NCBI RefSeq assembly: GCF_032852305.1
Contig: NZ_CP136594.1
Location: 2,269,501-2,333,500, forward strand
Origin: Parasphingorhabdus sp. SCSIO 66989
Lineage (GTDB): Bacteria > Pseudomonadota > Alphaproteobacteria > Sphingomonadales > Sphingomonadaceae
Length of the DNA stretch: 64,000 nucleotides
Reading direction: 5' to 3'
The notes under the pieces are model-generated. The model was not told the DNA's origin and ran no database searches. It worked only from the letters and a program-made list of their open reading frames with translations. Made by a program: the position numbers and the translations under genes. Shown here piece after piece: positions 19,521 through 27,851 of the stretch (positions are counted from its first letter, which is position 1; every line of letters begins with the position of its first letter).

Positions 19521-20201
19521 CTATTCGCTCCGCGTCTCCGCGTCTCCGCGTGAATCATCAGCATCAGGCGCTATGGGCACCCCACCAATCATACTATCCA
19601 GCCGCGCCAGCCTCGTTTCAAGATCGGCCTTCCACGGCGCGTCTTCGGGCGAACGGTCATAGAGCTCTTTCCAAAGCACCCGCGCTTCCTCCAACTGACC
19701 ACTTTGCGCCAGCGAAAGCCCCATGAAGAAAGGCGGGCCGGGATGATCCGGCGCGATATCCGCGGCGCGCTGATAAGCGAATTGCGATGCCGGGGTCAGC
19801 AGGCCATCGCTATGGCCAACCAGCGCATTGGCCAGCGCCAGCCACAAATCGGCATTATCAGGATGCTCCTTCACCGCATTGCGCAGCACCGTTGCCGCAG
19901 CCGTGAATTTGCCCTGTCGGCTTTGCGCATCGGCAAGGATCAGCCATTGCTGCGCATCGCCGAAACGCTCACCCATAGTGCTGCGGGTCTTGATCAAGGC
20001 TTCATCGGCTTCGGCCACATCCTCGCGCGGGGCTTTGGTGGCGCTTTCCAGTGAGGGCTGTCCCTGCCAGACATAGCCTGCGATGCCGAGAAACAGGGCC
20101 GCCGCCAAAAGCTGCATACCTGCCATGGGTGGGCGCGCGATAACATAGACCGCAATCAGAGCGAGCAGCCCAATTATGCCGATAAACAGCAGAGGAGCCA
20201 T
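19521..20201 (-). CDS. ccmI: Cytochrome c maturation protein CcmI-like (TPR)
   Basis: A 226-residue membrane-anchored TPR protein, last gene of the ccm operon. Two membrane segments at residues about 3-21 and 28-46, then TPR-like helices from about 80 to 200 (AQQWLILADAQSRQGKF, LWLALANALVG). CcmI/CycH holds apocytochrome c for haem attachment at the periplasmic side. Start overlaps the ccmH stop by one base. The last 11 residues (DSRGDAETRSE) are encoded by a tandem CGCGGAGA-type repeat, so the tail looks acquired rather than ancestral. Confidence 0.85.
   Translation of the reverse strand: MAPLLFIGIIGLLALIAVYVIARPPMAGMQLLAAALFLGIAGYVWQGQPSLESATKAPREDVAEADEALIKTRSTMGERFGDAQQWLILADAQSRQGKFTAAATVLRNAVKEHPDNADLWLALANALVGHSDGLLTPASQFAYQRAADIAPDHPGPPFFMGLSLAQSGQLEEARVLWKELYDRSPEDAPWKADLETRLARLDSMIGGVPIAPDADDSRGDAETRSE
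19527..19556. repeat. Tandem CTCCGCGT repeat at the 3' end of ccmI
   Basis: Three consecutive CTCCGCGT units followed by GAATCA, related to the TTCACGCAAAGACGCAAAGAC unit in the 50470-50544 palindrome. Here it is translated as the end of CcmI and immediately precedes a family B element. Confidence 0.7.
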
Positions 20202-20620
20202 TAGTCTGCCGCCTCGCTATCGCCGGTAAAGCGCCGCCTTGCGAGAAACAGCCCCAACAGCAGGAACAGGATCGGAGCGACCCATAAGGGCCAGGTGACC
20301 GCGTTCAACTGTGGCGCATAGGACACCCAATCGCCATAGCGCTCGACCATCCAGGCGCGAATGGCTTCGGGCGACTCTCCAGCAGCAATACGTGTGCGCA
20401 CCTGATGCCGCATATCGCCCGCCATGGGCGCATCGGAATCGGCTATCGACTGGCTCTGACATTTCAGGCAGCGCAGGCTTTCCATTAGCGCCTTGGCCTC
20501 AGCCTCCTGAGCCGGGTTATCGAGCTGTTTGTAAGCATAAGGTGCAGGGGGCAGGCTATCCTGCGCATTGGCCATGGGGGCCAGAAATAATGCTGCGAGG
20601 AGGAACAGAAACCTTATCAC
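20201..20620 (-). CDS. ccmH: Cytochrome c maturation protein CcmH
   Basis: A 139-residue thiol-disulfide protein that reduces the apocytochrome c CXXCH cysteines. Signal peptide ending APMANA, then the diagnostic LRCLKCQ motif with Cys51 and Cys54, and a C-terminal membrane helix WVAPILFLLLGLFLA before a basic tail. Short (non-fused) CcmH form. It overlaps ccmG by four bases and ccmI by one. Confidence 0.95.
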   Translation of the reverse strand: MIRFLFLLAALFLAPMANAQDSLPPAPYAYKQLDNPAQEAEAKALMESLRCLKCQSQSIADSDAPMAGDMRHQVRTRIAAGESPEAIRAWMVERYGDWVSYAPQLNAVTWPLWVAPILFLLLGLFLARRRFTGDSEAAD

Positions 20621-21183
20621 CGTCCCGCCTCTTCCAGCTTTTCGAGGATCAGCGGCACCGCTTCGGGACGAATTTCCCCGATATGCTGGTGCACAATTTT
20701 GCCCTCGCCATCGATAACGAAGGTCTCCGGCACGCCCGACGAACCCAGGCTGAGTTGCACGGCGCTTATATCATCAGCGCCAATACGTGTATACGGATTG
20801 CCATTGCGCGCCAGAAAGGCCTGTACATCATCAGGGCGATCACGAATGGCGATGCCATGGATAGTCACCCCCGATTTGGCCAGCTGATCCAATTGCGGAG
20901 CCTCGACGATACAAGGCAGGCACCAACTGGCAAACACATTGAGCAGCTTGGGCTTGCCATCGGCAAAATCTGCCTGTTTGAGGCCAGCGCTGCCCTCAAT
21001 CGCGGGCGGCAGATCGAATTCGGGCAGGCTCTGGCCGACCAGCTTCGATGGTATCACCCGGTCGCTCGGATTGGCGAGGCTGAACGCGGCAATCACGATC
21101 AGCAGCACGAACAGCCCCAGCGGCAGCCAGATCAGCCAGCCACGCGATTTGGCCGCGGGTTCTTGAGTCTGTGCCTCACTCAT
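20617..21183 (-). CDS. ccmG: Thiol:disulfide interchange protein CcmG/DsbE
   Basis: A 188-residue membrane-anchored thioredoxin-fold protein of cytochrome c maturation. One N-terminal membrane helix (residues about 16-37), then the periplasmic domain with active site WCLPC (Cys88, Cys91) and the cis-Pro in GSSGVPETFVID, typical of CcmG. The variable dipeptide LP differs from the more common PT/AP but keeps the proline. Overlaps ccmF and ccmH by four bases each. Confidence 0.95.
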   Translation of the reverse strand: MSEAQTQEPAAKSRGWLIWLPLGLFVLLIVIAAFSLANPSDRVIPSKLVGQSLPEFDLPPAIEGSAGLKQADFADGKPKLLNVFASWCLPCIVEAPQLDQLAKSGVTIHGIAIRDRPDDVQAFLARNGNPYTRIGADDISAVQLSLGSSGVPETFVIDGEGKIVHQHIGEIRPEAVPLILEKLEEAGR

Positions 21184-23150
21184 GCCGGAACGGTTTGCCC
21201 TGTCGGTTCAGAGGCTTGCTCGACCTTGCGGATGGGCCGTGTGCGTCTGAGCTGGAACAGTCGGCCGATCAGCGCCAACAGCCCGCCAAAGCCGATCATG
21301 ATCCCGCCATACCAGATCAGCGGCACAAAGGGCTTCCACCATAGCCGCAATTGCCAGCGGCCATCGGGCGCGCGCTCGCCGAGAACCGCGTAAAGCTGGC
21401 CATCCCAGCGGGTCAGCAGCGCGGCCTCGCTGGTATTGGTTGGGGGTGAAGAGAACATGCGTGCCTGCGGTGCCAATTCTATCGCTTCGCCCTCGCCGCG
21501 CTGCGCCGAAAGACGGGCTTCTAAGGCCGTCCAGTTGCGTCCAGCGACTGGCTCCACCGCAAGCAGGGTTATTGTCCAATCGGCGACCTGATGGCTCTCG
21601 CCCGGTGCCGAGGCCACCAGTGTTTCCTTGGTAAAAGCGGATTCCGAGGCCATGCCCGCCATGGTGACCGCAACGCCGAGATGCGCCACTACCATGCCCC
21701 ATATCGGCAGAGACGCGCGATTGGTTTTGCTGCGGAATAGAGGCATTACGCTCGCAACTGCCAATGTCGCGGCAAGAGCAAGCCCCAGTGTCGGTAATAT
21801 CCCGGCTCCAGAGCCAAAGATTACCACCAGCAGCAAGGCCACAGCCCCTGCCAGCAGCGGCGCTGCGGCTGCAGCAGTCAATTGCGCCTTGTCGCTTTTG
21901 CGCCAGCGCAGCATCGGGCCGACGGCCATGATCAGGACCATGGGAATGAAAAAGATCGCCGAGGCCGGATTAAAATAAGGCGGGCCGATGGAGACCTTGG
22001 TGCCGCTGGCTTCGGTAACCAGTGGATAGAGCGTGCCCATGAGCACAATTGCCAATATGCCCATCAGTAAGAGGTTATTGGCGACGAGAGCGGCCTCGCG
22101 GCTGAGAAACTGGAATTTTGCGCCTTCCTGCACCGTGCTCGCGCGCAGGCCGAATAGCGCCAGCGCGCCGCCAATATAGATGGCGAGCAAAACCAGGATA
22201 AAACTCCCGCGTTCAGGATCAACGGCAAAAGCGTGCACACTGGTGAGAACCCCGGAGCGCACAAGGAACGTGCCGACCATGGACATGGAAAAGGCGACCA
22301 CGGCCAGCATCACCGTCCACGCCTTGAGCGCGCCGCGATTTGCGAGAACGGTGACCGAATGCAGCAGTGCCGTCGCCGCCAGCCATGGCATTAGCGAGGC
22401 ATTTTCCACCGGGTCCCAGAACCACCAGCCGCCCCAGCCCAATTCATAATAGGCCCAATAGCTGCCTGCGGTAATGCCCAATGTCAGGAATATCCACGCC
22501 CCCAGCACCCATGGTCGCATCGCGCGGGCAAAGGTGGGGCCGACTTCACGGGTTACCAAAGCACCCACAGCGAAGGAGAAGGCAATGGAAAGCCCGACAT
22601 AGCCAAAATAGAGCGTCGGCGGGTGGAAGGCCAGGCCGGGGTCTTGCAATAGCGGGTTGAGCCCTGCCCCTTCTGGCGGCGTTGGCACCAGCCGCTCAAA
22701 CGGGTTGGAGGAGAGCAGCAGAAAGGCATAAAAGCCAATGCTGACAAAGGCCTGCGCCGCGAGTGTCGCAATCATCATTGCCTGGCTGATGCGGCGTTCC
22801 AGCATCGCCACAAGCGCGCCGGAGACCGCCATTACGGTCACCCAAAGCAGCATCGAGCCCTCATGATTGCCCCATGCCCCGGCGAGCTTGTAGAGCCAGG
22901 GTTTGAGCGAATGGCTGTTGGTCGCTACCAGCTTGACCGAGAGATCAGTAACCCAGAATATCTGGATCAGGCAGAGAAAAGACAGCGCCACCATCACGCC
23001 CTGTATCACCGCAATCGGACGAAGCGTCGCGGCGAAAGCGCTGGCACTGGCGGACTCGCGGTCGCGCAAGATCATAATACCCAGCCCCAGCTGCATCACC
23101 GACAGAGCAGCGGCAAACCATAACAGGCCAAGGCCGATTTCCGCGATCAT
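21180..23150 (-). CDS. ccmF: Cytochrome c haem lyase subunit CcmF
   Basis: A 656-residue polytopic membrane protein, the core of the haem lyase that attaches haem to apocytochrome c. The tryptophan-rich haem-handling motif GWGGWWFWDPVEN is present, together with GNHEGSMLLW and a large periplasmic loop near residues 510-590. About 14-15 membrane segments. Linked by four-base overlaps to ccmE upstream and ccmG downstream. Confidence 0.96.
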   Translation of the reverse strand: MIAEIGLGLLWFAAALSVMQLGLGIMILRDRESASASAFAATLRPIAVIQGVMVALSFLCLIQIFWVTDLSVKLVATNSHSLKPWLYKLAGAWGNHEGSMLLWVTVMAVSGALVAMLERRISQAMMIATLAAQAFVSIGFYAFLLLSSNPFERLVPTPPEGAGLNPLLQDPGLAFHPPTLYFGYVGLSIAFSFAVGALVTREVGPTFARAMRPWVLGAWIFLTLGITAGSYWAYYELGWGGWWFWDPVENASLMPWLAATALLHSVTVLANRGALKAWTVMLAVVAFSMSMVGTFLVRSGVLTSVHAFAVDPERGSFILVLLAIYIGGALALFGLRASTVQEGAKFQFLSREAALVANNLLLMGILAIVLMGTLYPLVTEASGTKVSIGPPYFNPASAIFFIPMVLIMAVGPMLRWRKSDKAQLTAAAAAPLLAGAVALLLVVIFGSGAGILPTLGLALAATLAVASVMPLFRSKTNRASLPIWGMVVAHLGVAVTMAGMASESAFTKETLVASAPGESHQVADWTITLLAVEPVAGRNWTALEARLSAQRGEGEAIELAPQARMFSSPPTNTSEAALLTRWDGQLYAVLGERAPDGRWQLRLWWKPFVPLIWYGGIMIGFGGLLALIGRLFQLRRTRPIRKVEQASEPTGQTVPA

Positions 23151-23608
23151 TCGCGCACGGCTCCGGCCGCAGTGCTGGCGGCAATCGCTTCCTTGTCGAG
23201 GCCTTCCAGTTCTACTGGCATATAGTTCTCATCATGCTTGGCGAGCAGATTATCGGCAACAAAGCTGAGCCCATCGGCGGCGAGACGTCCTTCGGCGACC
23301 ACGCCCGAGCCTTCGACAAACAGGTCCGGGGTTATGCCGGTATAGGTGACCGGTATGGTCGCTTTGCCATCGCCGACGATGAAATTGACCGTTATCCCAT
23401 CAGCGGCGGTCTGGATTGATCCCTGCTGTACCATTCCGCCCAGCCGAATGGCCTGATCAGGCCCGACGCCTGCACCAGCAAGCTCTGATGGCGTATAGAA
23501 ATAGGAGGCCTGCTCACGCAGTGCATAGCCGGCAAGGAACACCGCCACCAATATGATGCCCACGGCGCTCAATATCAGCACCAGCCTTTGATGTTTGGCC
23601 TGAATCAT
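23147..23608 (-). CDS. ccmE: Haem chaperone CcmE
   Basis: A 153-residue periplasmic haem chaperone anchored by one N-terminal helix (residues about 8-28). The covalent haem attachment His125 lies in LAKHDENYMP, with Tyr129 as the axial ligand candidate. The beta-barrel OB-fold core (RLGGMVQQGSI, VTYTGITPDLFVEG) is intact. Shares ATGA overlaps with ccmD and ccmF. Confidence 0.96.
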   Translation of the reverse strand: MIQAKHQRLVLILSAVGIILVAVFLAGYALREQASYFYTPSELAGAGVGPDQAIRLGGMVQQGSIQTAADGITVNFIVGDGKATIPVTYTGITPDLFVEGSGVVAEGRLAADGLSFVADNLLAKHDENYMPVELEGLDKEAIAASTAAGAVRE

Positions 23609-23733
23609 TTCCGTTTCAGCTCCTCAAGCCGTTTTTCCGCCCGGCGCTGCGCCAACAGACACCAGGTGATTATCCCGGCGCTGCCACCTATGCCGAGAAT
23701 ATAGACCGCAATCACAAAAGGCCACTGGTTCAC
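23605..23733 (-). CDS. ccmD: Haem exporter protein CcmD
   Basis: A 42-residue protein starting with GTG at 23733 and reading VNQWPFVIAVYILGIGGSAG, then a charged C-terminal tail (QRRAEKRLEELK). One membrane helix followed by a basic cytosolic tail is the CcmD pattern, and the position between ccmC and ccmE is decisive. The GTG overlaps the ccmC stop (GTGA) and its TGA overlaps the ccmE ATG. CcmD helps release holo-CcmE from the CcmABC complex. Confidence 0.88.
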   Translation of the reverse strand: MNQWPFVIAVYILGIGGSAGIITWCLLAQRRAEKRLEELKRK

Positions 23734-24461
23734 GCCATGGCCTTTCGCCGCATCCGCGCTTCAATCCTGATCTCGGCCAGCATCTGGCGCATCCGCAACA
23801 GGATCAGCGCACCGAAAATCAGGCTGAACCCCAAAACCGAAATGCCCAATGGCCAGAGAAAAGCCGCATCAATAGCAGATTTGCCGACAGAGATGCTGGC
23901 GGGTTGATGTAGGCTGTTCCACCATTCGACCGAGCGGTTAACGATCGGCACGCTGATCGCGCCCACCATACCAAAAATCGCGGCGATGCGCGCGGTGCCA
24001 GTACGACCAGCGGCAGCTTCTTTCTGCGCCTCGGCAGCGATGGCCATATAGCCGAGATAGAGCAGGAACAACACCAGCATAGAGGTCAGGCGACCGTCCC
24101 ATACCCACCAGGTGCCCCAGGTTGGGCGCGCCCAGATCGCGCCGGTAATCAGACAGATCAGTGCAAAAAACGCGCCGGGCAGAGCCGAAGCGCGCGCGGC
24201 AATGCCGGCGAGCGGGTGCCGCCAGACCAGTTCGACCAGACTGGCAATCGCAATACTGGTCCAACCCGCCATGCCCAGCCAGGCGGCGGGCACATGGATA
24301 TACATGATGCGTACAGTCTCACCCATCAGCCGGTCAGCGGGCGTGGCAAATAGCCCCATCCACAGCGCAATCGCTACAAGCGCTATGCCCGAAACCAGCA
24401 AAGCCGGGGTCAGCGGCTTGGCTATCGACAGAAAGCGATTGGGGTTGGCGAAACCATGCAT
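23730..24461 (-). CDS. ccmC: Haem export protein CcmC
   Basis: A 243-residue protein with six membrane helices and the haem-handling motif WGTWWVWDGRLTS between them. It loads haem onto CcmE. Conserved His in IMYIHVPAAW and in WWNSLHQP serve as axial ligands in the family. The ATG at 24461 has AGAGGA 6-7 bases upstream and is preferred to the longer frame starting at 24497. First gene of ccmCDEFGHI; ccmA and ccmB are not upstream. Confidence 0.95.
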   Translation of the reverse strand: MHGFANPNRFLSIAKPLTPALLVSGIALVAIALWMGLFATPADRLMGETVRIMYIHVPAAWLGMAGWTSIAIASLVELVWRHPLAGIAARASALPGAFFALICLITGAIWARPTWGTWWVWDGRLTSMLVLFLLYLGYMAIAAEAQKEAAAGRTGTARIAAIFGMVGAISVPIVNRSVEWWNSLHQPASISVGKSAIDAAFLWPLGISVLGFSLIFGALILLRMRQMLAEIRIEARMRRKAMA

Positions 24462-24570
24462 TGCTGATCCTCTGCCATGAGCGTAAAATAGTCTCAAGCG
24501 CTATTAGCCGCTTTTTCTGCGGTTAATGTGGCGAGCGTCACTCTCCCAATCAAGAAGTGACGCGCAATAA

Positions 24571-24708
24571 GCCCCTCCTCTTCAGAGGAGGGGTTGGGGT
24601 GGTGGCGTTCCTCAAGCACAGCGCAAGTGGTGATCCCCCACCCCGCTGCGACTAAACCTCGCTACGCTCGGTAAGTCTCACTGCCCCTCCCCTGAAGGAG
24701 GAGGGGAG
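24571..24708. repeat. Paired palindromic repeat, family B (copy 2)
   Basis: Starts GCCCCTCCTCTTCAGAGGAG and GGGTTGGGGTGGTGGCG, ends with inverted AAGTCTCACTGCCCCTCC and a CCTGAAGG hairpin. The GTGAGACTTA segment is shared with the copy at 19367-19516 in opposite orientation. It lies between ccmC and the leucine dehydrogenase gene. Confidence 0.85.
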
Positions 24709-24726
24709 AATTACACTCTACTAGCT

Positions 24727-25794
24727 TCAAGCCCGCCCGATACGCTTTTGCGCCATGGCATCGGCGACATTGGCGGCGGGCATATCGCGCTCGGCGCTTT
24801 CCTGCCAGATCGCTTTCAGACGTTCGGGAATACGCCCGACCCGCTCCATCACCTGTTCTCGTGAGCAAGGTTCGCCATCGCGCTGCGCAAGATATTCCAG
24901 CGCGACGCTGATGATACCGCCAGCATTGATGACATAATCGGGCGCATAGACAATGCCCTGTCTATGCAGCAATTGCGCATGCTCAGCCTTGGCGAGCTGG
25001 TTATTGGCACCACCAGCGATAATCTTTGGCTTCAGCCCCGGAATGGTCTTTTCGTCCAGTATCGCGCCCAGCGCATTGGGGCTGAAGACATCGGCATCAA
25101 CGCCCATAATCGCATCGCTGGCGACATGCTCGGCACCCAGTTCCTCAGCCAGTGCTGCGGCGCGATCATTATTAACATCGGCCAGCACCAGCTTGGCACC
25201 ATCGGCTGTCAGCAACCGCGCCAGGCCACTGCCGACGCTGCCCACACCCTGTATGGCAATACGCACATCGCGCACGCTATCGGTTTTGAGGCCCTCGGCG
25301 ACCGCGGCCTTGACGCCAAGATAAACACCATGGGAGGTAAACGGCCCAGGATCACCGCCAGCGCTAGAGGCATCGCTGACCGGCAGGCCGGACACATAGC
25401 GGGTCCGCTGCGACACCGCGACCATATCGGCATCGGTAATACCGACATCTTCTGCGGTCACATAACGCCCGCCCAAGCCCTCAATCGCATCGCCAAAAGC
25501 GGCCAGCATCTCAGGTGTCTTGGTGCCGTTCTCATCGGCAAGGATAACCGCCTTGCCGCCGCCCATAGGCAGCCCGGCCATGGCGTTCTTGTAACTCATC
25601 CCGCGCGACAGGCGCAGAGCGTCGGTCACGGCATGTTCGCGGTGTGCATAATGCCAGAAACGGGTGCCGCCCGCGCCGGGGCCCAGAGCGGTAGAATGCA
25701 AGGCAATAATCGCGCTCAGCCCGGAAATGCGGTCATGCACAAAATGCACCACCTCATGATCGTCAAAATCCGGCAAATCCCAAACTGACGTCAC
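24727..25794 (-). CDS. Leucine dehydrogenase (Glu/Leu/Phe/Val dehydrogenase family)
   Basis: A 355-residue NAD-dependent amino acid dehydrogenase, oxidatively deaminating leucine or other branched-chain amino acids. Catalytic lysines Lys69 (GMSYKNAM) and Lys81 (LPMGGGKAV) are at the positions known from Bacillus leucine dehydrogenases; GVGSVGSG is the nucleotide-binding turn. Short length and GPGAGGTRFW separate it from glutamate dehydrogenases, which this window also has (52112-53467). Substrate choice between Leu, Val and Phe cannot be settled from sequence alone. Confidence 0.88.
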   Translation of the reverse strand: MTSVWDLPDFDDHEVVHFVHDRISGLSAIIALHSTALGPGAGGTRFWHYAHREHAVTDALRLSRGMSYKNAMAGLPMGGGKAVILADENGTKTPEMLAAFGDAIEGLGGRYVTAEDVGITDADMVAVSQRTRYVSGLPVSDASSAGGDPGPFTSHGVYLGVKAAVAEGLKTDSVRDVRIAIQGVGSVGSGLARLLTADGAKLVLADVNNDRAAALAEELGAEHVASDAIMGVDADVFSPNALGAILDEKTIPGLKPKIIAGGANNQLAKAEHAQLLHRQGIVYAPDYVINAGGIISVALEYLAQRDGEPCSREQVMERVGRIPERLKAIWQESAERDMPAANVADAMAQKRIGRA

Positions 25795-25894
25795 AGGCTG
25801 CCCCCTTGCTGATTCCCAATTGCGTCATTCGGCACGGAACCGGTGACAGCGCGTTGTAATTCCGCACACCAACTTGGCTTTAACTCGGGGAAAA

Positions 25895-25972
25895 TGGGGC
25901 GATCGAGGGGTCTCGAACCCCCGACCTCCGGTACCACAAACCGGCGCTCTAACCAACTGAGCTACGATCGCC
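25895..25972 (-). tRNA. tRNA-His (GTG)
   Basis: A full cloverleaf on the minus strand beginning GGCGATCGTAGCTCAGTTGG, with anticodon arm CCGGT-TTGTGGT-ACCGG (anticodon GTG), T arm GGGGGTTCGAGACCCC and a genomically encoded CCA. The extra 5' G before a 7-pair acceptor stem is the G-1 identity element of tRNA-His. It sits alone in a 336-base gap; the rest of the gap shows nothing else I can support. Confidence 0.97.
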
Positions 25973-26130
25973 ATATCCCCGGCACTAAACCCTTGGTCCG
26001 CGCGGTAAATCGCTCTTTAGGGGCCGGTTTTAACCAGCGTCAAGCGGGGATTCGCTGAAGATGCGTTTCTTACCAATATTGCCCGATAGTGGAAGCGATA
26101 TTTTCATAAGCCTCCGTAAAGACGAAATAA

Positions 26131-27120
26131 TCAATCCCCATCCCAGACGCGCCAAACCACGCGCGGCGGATCAAGCCGACCATCGACCAGAGCACGCTCT
26201 TTGAGCAAGGCGTCACCGATGGTCACTCTGGTTTCCAGCGCATACCAGCGGGTATCCAGCACCGCCTGCTGTTGCACGTCGGAACTGATCTCATTCTGCC
26301 CAGATTCCACCGTCTGCCAGAAGTTGAATACGCTGGAGAAACCCTGTGGTGGGCGCGTTGCCAATATCTCGCGCACGCGGCTCACTGGATATTCGGGCGG
26401 CAACAGCATCGCGATCAGCGGAAACTGATCCTGCCGCAGCTGGTTGATATTGAGCTCGGACATTTCGGCAGCAGGTAAGGCGCAGAGCCAGGGCCGCAGC
26501 CGGTCAAACAGCACCTCATCCATACCGCGTATCGCACGCAGCTCGCCAATATCGTAAATAAGCTGTCCACCGGTGCGATGGGGTTCATCCTCGCGCAGAT
26601 AAAAGCCGTCCTCGCCGCCGCCGGGGTTCTCCTGTTGGTCGCTATCAATCCAGTCGGCAATCGCCGCCGCCAGGGATTCCGCCTGACGCTGATCGATCTG
26701 CACCACATTGGCCAGTCGGGCAAATTGCTCCATCGCCGCCGGATTGCTTGCCAGACGGCCCTGCTGGCCGGTTACAAGCGAGTTGATATTGAAGCAGGTC
26801 GCACCATCACGCACCGTGATTTGCGCCGCACCGCGCTCAAACGGCAATTGCTGCTGAATGCCGTCTGGTGCGATACCAATTGGCGGCAACCGACCATTTT
26901 GCAGATTGAGATTGGCAATCTCCTGCAATACCAGCGACTCAATCCCGATCGCCTGCCAGCGTGCGGTCTCGCGGTCTGCGCCATTGACCGCCAACCGCGT
27001 TGCCAATGTCGAGCGCTCAAGCATCAAAGCCGCAATCACTGACAGCACCGACACCAGCAGCAGCACCGTCATCAGAGCAGCCCCGCGCTCGCTTTTAGGG
27101 AAGGAGATACGGCGGCTCAT
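26131..27120 (-). CDS. gspK: Type II secretion minor pseudopilin GspK
   Basis: A 329-residue GspK, the tip pseudopilin of the type II secretion pseudopilus. The N-terminus SERGAALMTVLLLVSVLSVI is a prepilin-like helix with the cleavage Gly before AALM; GspK lacks the usual Glu5. The large globular domain with helix-hairpin-helix-like SELNINQLRQ is typical (family length around 300). Overlaps gspJ by four bases. Confidence 0.92.
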   Translation of the reverse strand: MSRRISFPKSERGAALMTVLLLVSVLSVIAALMLERSTLATRLAVNGADRETARWQAIGIESLVLQEIANLNLQNGRLPPIGIAPDGIQQQLPFERGAAQITVRDGATCFNINSLVTGQQGRLASNPAAMEQFARLANVVQIDQRQAESLAAAIADWIDSDQQENPGGGEDGFYLREDEPHRTGGQLIYDIGELRAIRGMDEVLFDRLRPWLCALPAAEMSELNINQLRQDQFPLIAMLLPPEYPVSRVREILATRPPQGFSSVFNFWQTVESGQNEISSDVQQQAVLDTRWYALETRVTIGDALLKERALVDGRLDPPRVVWRVWDGD

Positions 27121-27851
27121 CGGCGGTACCCTGTGCCCACCGGTGTCATGATCCGCAGCGGCGCTTGCCCCTGACGGGTAATCGTCATTTCCATCGCCAG
27201 CGGTTGCTCAAGGATGTTTTCCGTGCGCCAGTCATCCTGCCACTGGCCAGTGACCAGCCGATAGCGCATGGTGATATCCTCGACATCATCGAAAATCACC
27301 GTCTCGCGCCCCGCCTCGCTGCCATCAACATGGGCAAAGGCAAAGCGGCTGAGCCGATTGTCCTCAAAACGATATTCGATCCGCTGGATATCGCTGCTCC
27401 CGGCAGCATCGCCCTCACCCAATATCTGCACGCCACCGCGCACCAGGCCTGCAAGCACCTCATCCTCGGCATGAAAGGCAGGCAGCGGATTGCCGCGCGC
27501 ATCGCGCGCCGGGCGCTGCAGCGCCTGCGCCATATCCTGCCGCAAGATTGTCGTGAAACGGCGCAGAGTTGAGATCTCGGCAGACTTTTGACGCGCAGCA
27601 TTTTCGCTATCGGCACTGATAGTCAGCAGCGCCAGCGCCGCACTGGACAGCAGCGCGAAGATAAACAGCGAGATCATAACCTCGATCAGGGTGAAGCCGT
27701 TAGCTTTACCACTATTTGCCGGGATTTGCCCCCGCCCTTCCCCGTTCGTGTCGAGCGTAGTCGAGACACAGCTCTCCACTGGCACCGGCCTCTCGACTTC
27801 GCTCGAGGCGAACGGAGATAGCAGATCAGCGAGAAGAGCTCTCACGCTCAT
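27117..27851 (-). CDS. gspJ: Type II secretion minor pseudopilin GspJ with extended leader
   Basis: A 244-residue GspJ. The prepilin cleavage site ANG|FTLIEVMISLFIF lies after residue 52, whereas type II leaders are usually about 6-25 residues. Residues 13-37 of this leader are encoded by a 74-base palindromic repeat. The start at ATG 27851 is fixed by its ATGA overlap with the gspI stop and by the absence of any later in-frame start before the cleavage site. The mature domain (RRFTTILRQDMAQAL, DDVEDITMRYRL) is normal GspJ, so function is probably preserved. Confidence 0.9.
   Translation of the reverse strand: MSVRALLADLLSPFASSEVERPVPVESCVSTTLDTNGEGRGQIPANSGKANGFTLIEVMISLFIFALLSSAALALLTISADSENAARQKSAEISTLRRFTTILRQDMAQALQRPARDARGNPLPAFHAEDEVLAGLVRGGVQILGEGDAAGSSDIQRIEYRFEDNRLSRFAFAHVDGSEAGRETVIFDDVEDITMRYRLVTGQWQDDWRTENILEQPLAMEMTITRQGQAPLRIMTPVGTGYRR
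27742..27815. repeat. Palindromic element inside the gspJ coding sequence
   Basis: Ends in inverted CCGTTCG (27742-27748) and CGAACGG (27809-27815); inner arms GTCGAGA (27760-27766) and TCTCGAC (27791-27797) are also inverted, and CTCGACTTCGCTCGAG forms its own hairpin. The style is that of dispersed intergenic repeats of sphingomonads, here translated in the GspJ leader. Confidence 0.8.

Noticed and set aside
20311-21393. A 360-codon plus-strand open frame opposite ccmH, ccmG and the end of ccmF
   Set aside because: The ccm genes on the other strand are unambiguous with motifs and overlapping starts.
24858-24878. GTTC...GTTC pair inside the leucine dehydrogenase gene as a LexA box
   Set aside because: Spacing is 11 bases rather than 7 and it lies within coding sequence.
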